From assembly GCA_028753945.1 (NCBI GenBank), contig JAPNXP010000001.1:15986501-16050500 (forward strand): a DNA stretch of 64,000 bases, read 5' to 3'. Below are positions 1-9,969 of this stretch, piece after piece (the stretch's first letter is position 1; each line of letters opens with the position of its first letter). A model generated the notes under the pieces. It saw only the letters and a list, made by a program, of their open reading frames with translations, was not told the DNA's origin and ran no database searches. Origin of the DNA: Hexactinellida sp. DTS-2022. Taxonomy: Eukaryota > Porifera > Hexactinellida. Made by a program: the position numbers and the translations under genes.

Positions 1-741
1 GTTTATTGCAAGCAACTGATACTCGCAATTCCGCAAATGTCCCTAATTGAATTAGCTAATAGTAACCATTGGATGAAAGAATGTCCTAATTTTAATGGAT
101 ACCTCAATGCAATAATTTCTCAACCAATCACCAAAATTTGATTATATTTTGAAAAGCAATGGTGGAAAGATTTGGGATTCTCACATGGAACATGTCATAC
201 TGACCTGAGAATTGGAAATATTTATATTTTTACTCCCATTGATACACATGGAAATGAGTTTGCAGAGGATTCATTTATCGTACCTGGTTCACTCATGATT
301 TACTGCGATTGCGAATCATCGTTATTCTGGCATTATCTCCAATCCACTGGAAGTGTGTATACACCTTCAATTCAACCTCCCAAAAATTATGTTCTAGCTA
401 CGACATGTTTAGTAAATGTTGTAATGAATCAATTGAATAAAGTATTTCAGTTCCCAAATGCGGGCAGTCAAAAGCCAAAAACTGGAACAGACCAACCAAT
501 CACACTTTTGTTGCCTGTTTTGGCAACTTACACATACTGGGGAGATAAAGAGTTCGGAGATTCTACTCACGCATGGAGGGTCGGTGTGAATGAGAGTTTA
601 ATCTCTCCTAGAATGTATACTTTGTTAGGAGATCGTATTGGAATAATCGGAGAATCGTATTCTATTGCACAGGAGTGGATAGAGGGAGCACTGCATCATA
701 CTGATGGTTACTTGAGGGATGTAATTAAATTGAATCAGTAA
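1..741 (+). pseudogene. C-terminal part of a flavin-dependent amine-oxidase-like gene, one in-frame TGA
   Basis: Frame 1 is open from the first base to the TAA at 739-741 apart from a single TGA at 139-141. Upstream of that stop it reads a stretch containing LAIPQMSL, like the beta strand of flavin amine oxidases. Downstream it reads an FEKQWW segment, and near the end GESYS followed by WIEGAL, matching the FAD-binding C-terminal motif (GE...WxEGA) of monoamine/L-amino-acid oxidases. The family oxidises amines with FAD and releases peroxide. The first part of the gene lies outside the window. The open stretch after the TGA begins at TTG (172), not ATG, so it is not a separate gene. The single stop may mark a recent pseudogene, a sequencing error or an unrecognised short intron. 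Family assignment is moderate. Confidence 0.5.
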
Positions 742-842
742 CTGAGGACTTCTCAACTGGCTACCCAACCGCCAGTTCTCGGAGGCTTCTCTTGTAGAAT
801 AGTACTAGTATATCTTTCATATGAAATCACAATGATTTTGGA

Positions 843-881
843 TTTGTTTGTTTGTTTGTTTGTTTGTTTGTTTGTTTGTTT
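843..881. repeat. (TTTG)n microsatellite
   Basis: About ten uninterrupted TTTG units directly after the amine-oxidase-like gene. The same tetramer recurs just inside the 5' ends of the Helitron-like elements of this window. Confidence 0.9.
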
Positions 882-1064
882 GGAATTGATTGGGGAACTG
901 GTAAGAGCTACATACTTGAAATTTGGGAGGGTGGTGGTAGATAAATACATATCTCGAAACATGTTTAAATATCTATTAACATTTTAACAACACCGGCGAT
1001 TTCCAATTAATTTAATTTCTCCCTACATAAAATCTAAATTGGGTTCCACAAACCACTAGCGTCT

Positions 1065-1245
1065 GACTGAATGGTGGAAAATGGTGGGAAACATCCGAGA
1101 ATGGTGGGAAATGGTGGAATTTCTGAATTTTCGTCGAAATAATTGAATGGTGGAAAGTGGTGGAATTTATAAAAATCTACCAAATGTTGGGGAACGACTG
1201 AATGGTGGAAAATGGCTGAATGGTGGAAAATGGCTGAATGATCGA
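1065..1245. repeat. degenerate GGTGGAAA-type tandem repeat
   Basis: The motif AATGGTGGAAA (variants AATGGTGGGAA, AATGGCTG) recurs about ten times over 180 bp. The open frame on the minus strand here is a by-product of the repeat and not a gene. Confidence 0.7.
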
Positions 1246-1369
1246 AATGCTCATAAGGCAGCTCATAAGGTACATAAAGCATGCTCATATAAAAGTACAT
1301 AGAGCATGCTCGTAATGATCAATGATTTTACCCTAGTATAATAATCACAAGGTTTCAGGGTTGTTATCA

Positions 1370-1873
1370 ATCCGGCCGGCAACGGTGTGTGAATGAATGT
1401 CTGACTGGATTACGTTGCATGATGTAGTAAATGATTAAGTAAATTTAACAAATTGATTTATTTTAGGCACCGAAATTGTAGTACACAATAGGATTAATAT
1501 TCCAGTTAGCAGTAACCATAGGATTAATGTCCCAGTTAGCAGTAACCAATAGGATTAATATCCCAGTTAGCAGTACACAATAGGATTAATATCCCAGTTA
1601 GCAGTACACAATAGGATTAATATCCCAGTCAGCAGTAGCCAATAGGATTAGACCTTTAACAATTGGCTTATATATGCACATTAGTACGTAAACACAAAAT
1701 GCCGTGTAATTCTGGAACTAACACCTTTTAGTGGAACCCAGTATATTTTCCGAGGTCTTCCTTCGAAGAGCTTTCGATTGATATTATTTCGTCAGGATCG
1801 GGTAATGTAGCAAATAGTTACAGGGGCGGACGGACAGACGGACAGACGGACGGACCAAGCTTTCTTAATAATA
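1370..1873 (-). mobile_element. Helitron/Helentron-like non-autonomous element with GTCC/GTCT microsatellite
   Basis: Read on the minus strand it starts with ATATTATTAAGAAAGCTTGG followed by a (GTCC/GTCT)n run (plus-strand GGACGGACAGAC at 1829-1856), and has 32-bp tandem repeats in the middle. This layout of AT-rich start, GTCY microsatellite and central minisatellite is known from Drosophila DINE-1/HINE elements. A second copy with the same order of blocks lies at about 40790-41182. Assignment to the Helentron group rests on structure only. Confidence 0.5.
1495..1655. repeat. 32-bp tandem repeat, about five copies
   Basis: Units of the form AATAGGATTAATATCCCAGT followed by TAGCAGTAMAC, five in a row with few changes. 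The same minisatellite, with three units, is inside the related element at 40873-40970. Confidence 0.85.
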
Positions 1874-3182
1874 TCTATCTATCTATCTATATATTAAAAG
1901 AGGAATTGTTGTTTGTTTGTTTGTTTGGATGTTTGTCCGTAATTAATTGGAAAGACTACGAGTCCCAGAAAGCTGAAAATTTGTATACAGGGGTAATTTT
2001 GTACTGCGACAACGATCTATTGGTTTTTGAAACAAAATAACGGGATTATGACGTCACAGTTGCGAAAAACAGATATTTTGTACTAGCTTCCCAATTTTGA
2101 TCCGATCTGTAGAAAATTCAAATCATTAGACGTACACTAAATTTCTACACCTGATAGCAGTTCACGAATTCCCATTTTACTTCTGATTGTGACACAGTTA
2201 ATTAATTAGTCCCTGCACTAATCAACCATAAATAGTGTATCATACCAACACAGGTATAGCAAAGTGCAAGTGTGTGTTTGTGTGTTTGTCTGTCCAGAAT
2301 TAATAGGAAAGACTACGAGTCCTAGAAAGCTGAAAATTGGCATGCAGGGGTAATTTTACACGCTGACAACGATCTATTGGTTTTCTAAGCTAAATAACGG
2401 GATTATGACGTCATAAACGCACATATTTGAGAATAATTCATTCAGTTTTTATTCGATTCGCCCACAATCTTCGATAATAACACAACATGCAATGAGACAC
2501 ACGTATACCAATTTATGGGAATGTGACGTCACGTAGGAGCTAATTTGGATACAGCTCTTACACTTTTGTTTCAATCGACAAATAATTTTGTCACGTTATA
2601 AAACAGAATGTATTGCATGTCTCTAGAAATTTTTATAATTTTCGCTTTTACTCTGAGCCAGGTGATAACAAAAATGTAACCTCCAATTGCTGCATCATTG
2701 CACATATTGAGGTTTATGATTTAATCTTCACCTACAATATTTCCGAAATTGCATACTTGATTAATCCAGTTTGGCTTCCATCAGTTTGTTTCTATTCGTG
2801 ATGTATTTAGCTTACGTCAATCACATAAGTATGCTTTAATATTACCATCAATCTGATTTGTTTTGTTAACAAGAATGCGCTTAGAGTCTCTAATGCATTG
2901 TTTATTTATTACACCTATATTGGCTTCTACGATAATAAGACTATCAATGGAACCTAGGATTTCTACTAGAAATGAATTAAGTTAATTAAGTAATCTAAGA
3001 TTTTGGTTCTGCTTAACGATGAGATTTATTATGTTAATTATTCCTATCGATTAAATTAAATATTCCTACCAATTAAATTAAATAATTCACTAACCCAGCT
3101 CCTGCAAAATATATATAGTTTATGGAGGGATGTATAAATGTTTATTACTATTAAATCAAATAGTTTGCAACCCTGAATGTAC

Positions 3183-3263
3183 CTCTGCATAATAATGATT
3201 TAATGGTGAGAATAAGACCGCGAAGCGGTCTTATTCTCATCTTTAAACCATTATTATGCAGAG
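3183..3263. repeat. long hairpin with GCGAAGC loop
   Basis: Arms of about 37 bp, nearly perfect, centred exactly on GCGAAGC at 3220-3226. The same hairpin recurs at 4370-4450, centred on 4410. The heptamer GCGAAGC is known to form an unusually stable DNA mini-hairpin. Confidence 0.85.
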
Positions 3264-3566
3264 ATTAAATCCAGAGTTGGTAAATTACTTTGCAATTTAC
3301 TGAAATTAATTAATTGCGTATAATTTACCAACACATGTCTCAATTTATTTGAGCTAACAAGCTAACGTTTTAATATAGCTGAACGAGCTACCCTTAAGAA
3401 TTATTGAGCTATCAATTAACTAATAATTATTAACTAATGAGCAATGAGAATAACTTACAAACATAATTTCCCAAAACAAATTACAGTTACTAATCAAAAC
3501 CAAAAATGAATTTTAGGCACGGCACAGGTGAACTCATCATTAATATTATTGCTTTGGGGAGGGAAA

Positions 3567-3684
3567 GGCCGCGAAGCGGCCGTTAATTGTATTGCGTAGT
3601 GCCTAACACGAACGAACAAAAGTCGCGAAGCGACTTTTGTGAGAGAGTGATCCGTCGCGAAGCGACCGAGACCGAAGGGCTCGT
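3567..3684 (+). repeat. triple GCGAAGC hairpin cluster at element 3' end
   Basis: Three successive hairpins share the loop GCGAAGC: stem GGCC/GGCC at 3567-3581, AAAAGTC/GACTTTT at 3618-3638 and GTC/GAC at 3654-3666. A fourth, weaker stem CGAG/CTCG closes the element. The cluster is repeated almost exactly at 4807-4923 and 49710-49837, and more decayed at 5515-5587 and 13205-13281. Confidence 0.8.
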
Positions 3685-4923
3685 ATATTAAAAGCGGAAT
3701 TGTTGTGTGTGTGTGTGTGTGTGTGTGTGTGGGGGGGGATGTTTGTCCGTAATTGATTGAAAAGACCATGCTACCAAGAGAGATGAAATTTGGTATATAG
3801 GAGTAGTTTGTCATAGCGACATGGGTCTGTTGATTTTCTAAGCGAAATATTGTGAGTATGACATCACACGGTAACATTTTCCTTAATAACTTTTGCAAAT
3901 TTGAGTCGGTTAGTATAAATTTTATATGAAAATAGACAGCACATAATGGAACACCTTTATGAAAACTATCAATTTTTACAAACTTACATAGCGAAAGTTA
4001 TTAGTTAAAATGTGTCCTATTATTTGTAGCACCATGTGGGTGATCTGATTTGTTTGGTTAACAAGAATGCACTTAGAGTAGTTAATTTCTTTGATGCATT
4101 GTTTATTTATTACACCTATATTGGCTTCCTATAATAAGACTATCAATGGGATTACGTAATTTCTAACCTAGGATTTCTACTAGAAATTAATTAAGTTATA
4201 AGTAATCTAGGATTTTTGGTTCTGCCTAACGATGAGATTTATTATGTTAATTATTGCTATCAATTAAATTAAATAATTCACTAACCCAGCTCCTGCAAAA
4301 AGAATTTTTATTAAGATGTAGAACTTTATTACTATTTATAAATCAAATATTTTGCAACCCTGGATTTACCTCTCCATAATAATGGTTTAATGGTGAGAAT
4401 AAGACCGCGAAGCGGTCTTATTCTCATCTTTAAACCATTATTATGGAGAGATTACACCCAAGTGGAGAGATTACACCCAGTGAGTAAATTACTTTGCAAT
4501 ACAATTTACTGAAATAATTAATTGCGTATAATTTACCAACCACAGGTCTCAATTTATTTGAGCTAACAAGCTGAACCTTTTAATATAGCTGAACGAGCTA
4601 TCCTTAAGAATTATTGAGCTATTAATTAACTAATAATTAATAACTATTGAACAATGGGAATAACTTACTCAACATAATTCCCCAAACAAATTACAGGAAT
4701 CACAACCCAAAATGAATTTTAGGCACGCGTTATTAAGTAATAGTGTGTAATTCACTAGTCACAGGTGAAACTGAATAGTAATATTATAGCTTTTTGGGAA
4801 GGGAAAGGCCGCGAAGCGGCCGTTAATTGTATCGCGTAGTGCTTAACACGAGCAAACAAAAGTCGCGAAGCGACTTTTGTGAGAGAGTGATTCGTCGCGA
4901 AGCGACCGAGACCGAAGGGCTCG
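3685..4923 (+). mobile_element. Helitron-like element, second array member
   Basis: Starts TATATTAAAAGCGGAATTG with a (TG)n-G8 microsatellite (3700-3738) and ends with the triple hairpin and GGGCTCGT at 4923. From about 4042 to 4923 it repeats 2850-3684 of its neighbour, including the long GCGAAGC hairpin. Direct abutment on both sides is consistent with rolling-circle concatemers or with insertion at the 3' end of an older copy. Confidence 0.55.
4370..4450. repeat. second copy of the long GCGAAGC hairpin
   Basis: Symmetric about 4410 with GCGAAGC at 4407-4413; arms run to CTCTCC and GGAGAG. It is paralogous to 3183-3263 within the duplicated element body. Confidence 0.85.
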
Positions 4924-5587
4924 TATTTTTAAATCTCGATTGTTGTGTGTTTGTTTGTGTGTGTGTTTGTCCGGATTGTATTAAAGTGATGGGGGGAATA
5001 GAAACCGCAATTAATATTGGCATATAAACTAACTTCAAATGTTATAATAGGTAAACAAATGTTATAATAGGTAAACAAGTATGCTGAACACGAATTTCGC
5101 ATTTTTAAATTTATAATATGAATATTTGTTTTTGTTGTTTACACAAAATAGGTAAACAAATTATGAAAATTCAAAATCAACCTAGAAGTTAGCTTTCAAC
5201 GGGTATTATAGGTAAACAAGTATGCTGAACACGAATTTCGCATTTATAAATTTATAATATGAATATTTGTTGTTGTTGTTGACACAAATATGTAAACAAA
5301 TTAATTAATATTCAAAATCAACCTAGAAGTTAGCTTTCAACGGGTATTATAGGTAAACAAGTATGCTGAACACGAATTTCGCATTTATAAAATTCTAATA
5401 TGGGTGTTTGTTGTTGTTGTTGTTGTTTACACAAATAGGTCAACAAATTAATGAAAATTCAAAATCATAACGTCCCTTTCTACCATTTCCATGGTAGAAA
5501 GTGTGAGGAGTAAGGCCGCACAGCGGCCGTTAACTTGAGGTGCGTAGCACCGATCTGTCGCAAAGCGACCGAGACCGAAGGGCTCGT
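4924..5587 (+). mobile_element. Helitron-like element with 141-bp minisatellite, third array member
   Basis: Starts ATTTTTAAATCTCGATTG, then a TG/TTTG microsatellite, a unit of about 141 bp in three tandem copies (5040-5465, recognisable by GTATGCTGAACACG at 5079, 5220 and 5361), and ends with hairpins and GGGCTCGT at 5587. Other members of this family are at 31826-32645 (minus), 36149-37092 (minus) and 55209-55598 (minus). Confidence 0.55.
5040..5465. repeat. 141-bp tandem repeat, three copies
   Basis: Period read from the anchor GTATGCTGAACACG at 5079, 5220 and 5361. Each unit includes GGTAAACAAG, a TTGTTG run and CCTAGAAGTTAGCTTTCAAC. About six units of the reverse complement are in the receptor-gene intron at 36280-36980. 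Confidence 0.85.
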
Positions 5588-6430
5588 ACGTATTATACGT
5601 ATACCTTACTTATAGTATCGTGCTCACGGATTTGCTTTAAAACAACTTTCGGTTTAATCGTTGTTTTTTATTGTTAATCGATTCGTAGTATATGTAGTCT
5701 GATAGTATAAATTTCATTATTTGCTAGCATCTTGTATTTACAATAAGATTTAAAAATATCTACTGAATTTACTTCGGAAACATCCCTGGTTGATCATAGA
5801 TTTAGCGTATAACATGTATTATACGTATTATACTCATTACGGGTATTAATCAACTTAGTTGCCAGGTAACTAGTTACCTTTAGTGTTTGTTAACCTCAGT
5901 CATTCCGTCATATAAATCCTGTGAAATTTTGACCAGATTAAGCGGAGAAATCTATTAACCGGTGGCTCTATTAAGCGTAGTCGACTGTACTTAATAAATG
6001 TATTGACATTGAAATTGGTGTTAAATTATTAATAATAATAATAATAATTTATGCTAATTTGCTAAATAGAATTAATCTCAGAGATGATACAAAATAGAAA
6101 CAAACTTCCAATTTATCAATTGGTCCTTATGCCACGTAACACCTCTACAAATGGGTCTTGACACTTTGAGGTGATGATGACATCGTCAAAAAAAATTGTT
6201 TTTACAATTTTGTGAATTATATATTTCGTATGGGTTGGTTGGTGTTGCGTGAATACCCCAACACGCACATTAAAAATGCTGACTCATCACCTATTCTACT
6301 GAAAGTTTGAAACTTTACTATTTCTGAAATGAAGTGAGCTAATACGAAACTTCCAACTCACTAAGGGCCGTTACATTCCGAAACACATTTCTGAAATGGT
6401 TTAATACCTTCACGATTAACTCCTTTCCAT
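5588..6430. other. no gene seen; fragments of TA-flanked MITEs
   Basis: AT-rich sequence without a convincing reading frame. 5930-5995 resembles part of the MITE at 39949-40139 (AAGCGGAGAAATCTATTAAC and CGACTGTA). Nothing else recognised. Confidence 0.4.
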
Positions 6431-6479
6431 ATCATGCATGGTGTTGAACCGATCTCCAATCCTAGGCCTCCCGACAACG

Positions 6480-7071
6480 AGCTGGATTAGAGAATGACCA
6501 CAGGACTGCTGGTATGAGGAGGCCTCTCACAGTGTCGAGAATGCTATAGATTCAGCACGAAATAGCGCACACGAATATAGCGAGAGAATGAAGAAGACTT
6601 ATGATAGAGGGAATGAACAAACTGATGTCACAATAGGCAACCGAGTGTACCTACGAAATGACGCAAAAGCAGACAGCCTAGACCCCGATATAACGGACCC
6701 TTCACTGTAATCCACGCAAGTAATCCGAATGTTACAATAGATGTGGGTGGAAGACGAAAGTAGTGCATTTGAACCGATGTAAGGTCTCTAAGTATCAAGC
6801 TGACTCATCTGTCAGTGCACACGGAAATGCCAGCGAGGGCACAAATTCTCCGCAGGTAGCAACCAGCGATCACGAGAATTGAATGAATCCATTCATGCTG
6901 AGGAATTACAGCCTACTCATGCGATTCCAGTTACGCCAAACCCCGAGCAGGAGGGAACTACCGAGTCTCACCCGCTCGGGACGAATCAGTCAAAAGCTCC
7001 TACGCTACAGAGAAACACTCATCATCAGGCCTTCTCGAAGGGGAAGTGATGTTAGATCACATTGTGACTAA
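6480..7071 (+). pseudogene. decayed LTR-retrotransposon pol, integrase C-terminal end
   Basis: Translation across frames gives ERMKKTYDRGNEQ, then VTIGNRVYLRN, then after a one-base frame change YNGPFTVI, then after another VVHLNRCK. These are the spaced elements of the C-terminal domain of Gypsy-type integrases, ending in the usual LTRSGRISQ-like tail at about 6985-7010. At least two frameshifts make it non-functional. It is a short relic with no upstream pol domain in place. Confidence 0.6.
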
Positions 7072-7074
7072 ACA

Positions 7075-7290
7075 GACCTCCCACTAGTACGCACTTAGTA
7101 TAGGTCTATCATTAGCTATATAAAGATCTAGTAGAAGCATTTAGTAATGCAAGCGAATCTTAATTCTGTTATAATAATACTGTGCCGACTATACTGTAGT
7201 ATAGTGGCCCAGTATTGAAATCACTGCCTTTATTGTATATTGTATATTTTTTCCCCGTATCCGGTGCCCTGGCCACACCTTTATACTAAG
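7075..7290. other. possible LTR remnant downstream of pol relic
   Basis: Follows the pol tail directly and includes a TATATAAAG box-like site at about 7119 and an AATAATA-rich stretch. No matching second LTR is seen in the window, so this is only a positional guess. Confidence 0.25.
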
Positions 7291-7450
7291 AGGGCTGGAA
7301 ATTGGCATGTAGGTTCGAAGAGACCGTCTAATTTGCACCTGGGATTACGATTTTTGATCAAATAATTTTAACACCTATTTAAACTAATTAAGGCTCTTAA
7401 CATGAAATATTTAATAGTGAACTAGATAAAATTTACATATTTGGATAGAG

Positions 7451-7778
7451 CAGGGTTCCGCAAACTAGGTTTTCAGGCCGCATGCGGCCTGAAACAACCT
7501 TATTTGTGGCCTGATAGCTGAATGGAAATTTGCATCATGTGTGGCCTGAGAGACATTTCTAATTTTAATATGGGCAGTACACATATACACACTGATCATT
7601 ACCTTTTGACTAAAGTCCTTTATGCACTTTTTGCTTAGAATTTAGTATAGTTATAGTATTACAACAACATAATAATTTTGTTATAAATTTCGAAAAATTT
7701 CTCGATATTGTTTGCGGCCTGAGGAAAATATTGTTAAGATTATGTGGCCTGATATAAATGAAAGTTTGCGGAACCCTG
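7451..7778. mobile_element. hAT-type MITE, TIR CAGGGTTCCGCAAACT
   Basis: Terminal inverted repeats CAGGGTTCCGCAAACT and AGTTTGCGGAACCCTG enclose 328 bp with no coding capacity. Flanks GGATAGAG and GGATAGGA look like a slightly decayed 8-bp target duplication. The interior repeats TGGCCTGA several times. Confidence 0.75.
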
Positions 7779-7884
7779 GGATAGGAAAATAAACTCTACA
7801 CCTTTTGGCACAGGTTTGCGCCATAATTCGGGTGCCAATGTCCTGTATTTCCTCACACTTTAGATTCAGTAAAACTGTTAAATC

Positions 7885-8035
7885 AATCTACATTGTTTCA
7901 ACTTGTAATAATTATATTGAATCTAATTCTATTGTTTCAACTTGTAATAAATATATTGATTTAACTTCTTAAATCTTACTCTATTGTTTCAACTTGCGAT
8001 AATTATATTGATTTAACTTGTGAATTCGAGCTGGC
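7885..8035. repeat. short tandem repeat (TTGTTTCAACTTG units)
   Basis: Three copies of a unit of about 50-60 bp beginning TTGTTTCAACTTGYRATAA and ending near TATATTGATTTAACTT. Confidence 0.75.
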
Positions 8036-8313
8036 TTCTATTTAATTGTAGTATTACTATTTCATGGAATAAAGCAAATTAAATTAATTTAAATTAAATA
8101 AAGAATTTGTGAGCTTAAATCAAACTCAACGTGGATAACATTGCTAAAGTAATTAACGAATAATATAATTTATTATCAATACATAATGAATGAATGGCAT
8201 TAAACTCAAGATGGTTTAAAAAGAAACAAACTTCAAATTTATCTACCGTTCCTTGTGACTCGGACCAATTAACAAATTATTCTTGACACCTTGAGGCGTT
8301 GATAACTTGGCGG

Positions 8314-8442
8314 AAAAAAAATCCAAAATTGCAGCTGTGCCGACAGCATGTTCCTTTGGAGGCACTATCAATAACCACCAACTAAATATAGTGCCTCCAA
8401 AGGAACATGCTGTCGGCACAGCTGCAATTTTGGATTTTTTTT
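8314..8442. mobile_element. perfect inverted repeat, 55-bp arms, 19-bp loop
   Basis: Arms 8314-8368 and 8388-8442 are exact reverse complements. They run through GCAGCTGTGCCGACAGCATG and end in eight A / eight T. A diverged relative is at 63505-63603 (GTCGGCACAGCTG shared), so it is a dispersed hairpin element and not a one-off. Confidence 0.85.
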
Positions 8443-8929
8443 AAAAATCAGTCAATAAACTTATACTATCTCTTAAGTCTACGACGCACAACAATAATAA
8501 TGCAATGGCCATCATTAACCTTTATTCAATGAGAATCAGATTAGTGTTTGTTATATACAATGCATTCAACAAAGAGAATAGTTTGTTGTCGATTTTACAG
8601 TGGTAATTGTCTAATTCTCCTTTTCATAGATTCTAGAGTAGTATTACTACTCTAGTATATATTCTATGGAGAAATAAAAATTATCTGGTCTTGCCCATGG
8701 ACGTGAAATAAAAATAGAGCCAAAGGAAATCATCAACGAAATGGCCAAAACTAACAGGAAGATCGACATTATTTTGTAGTAGTCACTGTAATATAAGTAA
8801 AGACAACAATATTTGATAAAATGAATATTATATTTAAACAATATTTCAGGTAATTTTAGACCCATAGTCCCCTGGGGTTTCCACTGATTTGGATAGATAG
8901 ATATAATGGTAACTAATGAGCAAATTATT

Positions 8930-8977
8930 TCGGGGGGGCCTTGGCCCCCTGGCCCCCCCCCTCTGGCTACGCCACTG
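8930..8977. mobile_element. solo end of a CAGTGGCGTAGCC-type element
   Basis: G/C homopolymer blocks followed by CTCTGGCTACGCCACTG, the common animal hAT-MITE terminus. The matching left end is not found nearby. Confidence 0.5.
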
Positions 8978-8984
8978 TATATAC

Positions 8985-9250
8985 ATACCGACTTTCTAAA
9001 ATGTGATTTGATAAAATTATTCGAGATACACCGTGGTTTACCATAAATGATAAATCTCGAATAATTTTGTCAAATCACATTTTACAGGGTCGGTATGTAT
9101 ATAATTATACTCAAGTAGCTGAATGGAGTCGAAAGAGGGGTCACTTGATTCGGTAAGGACACAATTGGAGAATGGAATTTTTGACACATTCCTGACACGT
9201 TCCAGCGTTGCTATGGAAAAATTCTTCCAAATATGGTCATGTCTCATGTG
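8985..9250. repeat. dispersed palindromic repeat, copy 1
   Basis: Inverted repeat with arms of about 45 bp (CATACCGACTTTCTAAAATG at 8986 onward against the reverse near 9090), followed by AGCTGAATGGAGTCGAAAGA. Near-identical sequence, with a longer palindrome, is at 22795-23110. Confidence 0.7.
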
Positions 9251-9960
9251 ATATATTAAATTATCAGTAATTACTCCGAACCCAAATTGAACAAAAATAA
9301 GACGATATGACTTAATTTGAACAAGTTTTTATGGGGACAAGTCCGGCGAACACTATCGGACGTGGTAACTTTGGCGAGCTGCCATGGCCGATATAGGCAC
9401 TCTTTAAATTGCCTCAATATCCAAAAATGTTCGCACTACATCAAAGTACATGTGTACAAATTTTGGTGCTTTATTTAAAAAAATAACAATTGTATGGTTG
9501 TGCCGCTGCACTAATAAACAAACACACAATAACAACAACAATCGAGTTTTAATAATCAATCCAATATACCTATAGTATAGAAGCGCAGTAAAAACCTAGC
9601 GGCAACCCCAAATTTCACATAACAAAAACAAATTTGAGGGAGTCTACCACAATTATTGGGGGACTTCCCCCCAAAGTGAGTTACTGTGGGTATTTGAGGA
9701 GGGCTCCAGAAATACATATTCAGTTGTATAAATTGGGGACGTCCTCCCCCCTTAAATGAAACCCTACATTCCAGACTTCTAGTAGCAAAATAGAAATTAG
9801 TGATAGAAATTATATCAATATTCCCTGGTAAATTTTGACTCTACACATGGATGCAACCATTAAGCATATTTCATTAAGCATATTTCCCTTGTGCACTATA
9901 GTTATGGAATATTTGAAAGTACTTAAGGTTAATTAACTACAATATGAATGGTATTAAAGA
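9251..9960. other. no gene seen upstream of the MATE transporter
   Basis: AT-rich sequence. About 9400-9600 resembles 22670-22800 (TTTGGTGCTTTATTT-like and TTCGCACTACATCAAAGTAC), so it belongs to the same repeat family as 8985-9250. The promoter of the transporter presumably lies near the right end, but no clear motif was identified. Confidence 0.4.
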
Positions 9961-9969
9961 CGATAAATA

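Larger units (their letters stand above)
1874..3684 (+). mobile_element. Helitron-like copies (first members of a head-to-tail array)
   Basis: Begins in a TATC run and TATATTAAAAGAGG, then TTTG microsatellite and a conserved block (GGAAAGACTACGAGTCCCAG) that also occurs near 2305, 12580 and 48795. A second head-like segment starts at about 2262. Bases 2490-2830 resemble 48950-49300, so this is the family whose fullest copy is 48751-49837. The element ends in three hairpins and GAAGGGCTCGT at 3684, and the next element starts at the following base. The short open frames here are not genes. Confidence 0.5.

Noticed and set aside
1034..1300. 88-codon open frame on the minus strand
   Set aside because: It follows the GGTGGAAA tandem repeat and reads as His/Phe/Pro repeats (HHSAIFHHS), so it is repeat-derived.
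5040..5465. CRISPR-like array
   Set aside because: The units are 141-bp minisatellite copies without unique spacers, inside a transposon in a eukaryotic genome.
6883..7071. 62-codon open frame as a gene
   Set aside because: Its TRSGRISQ segment is the tail of the decayed retrotransposon pol; it is part of that relic and not an independent gene.
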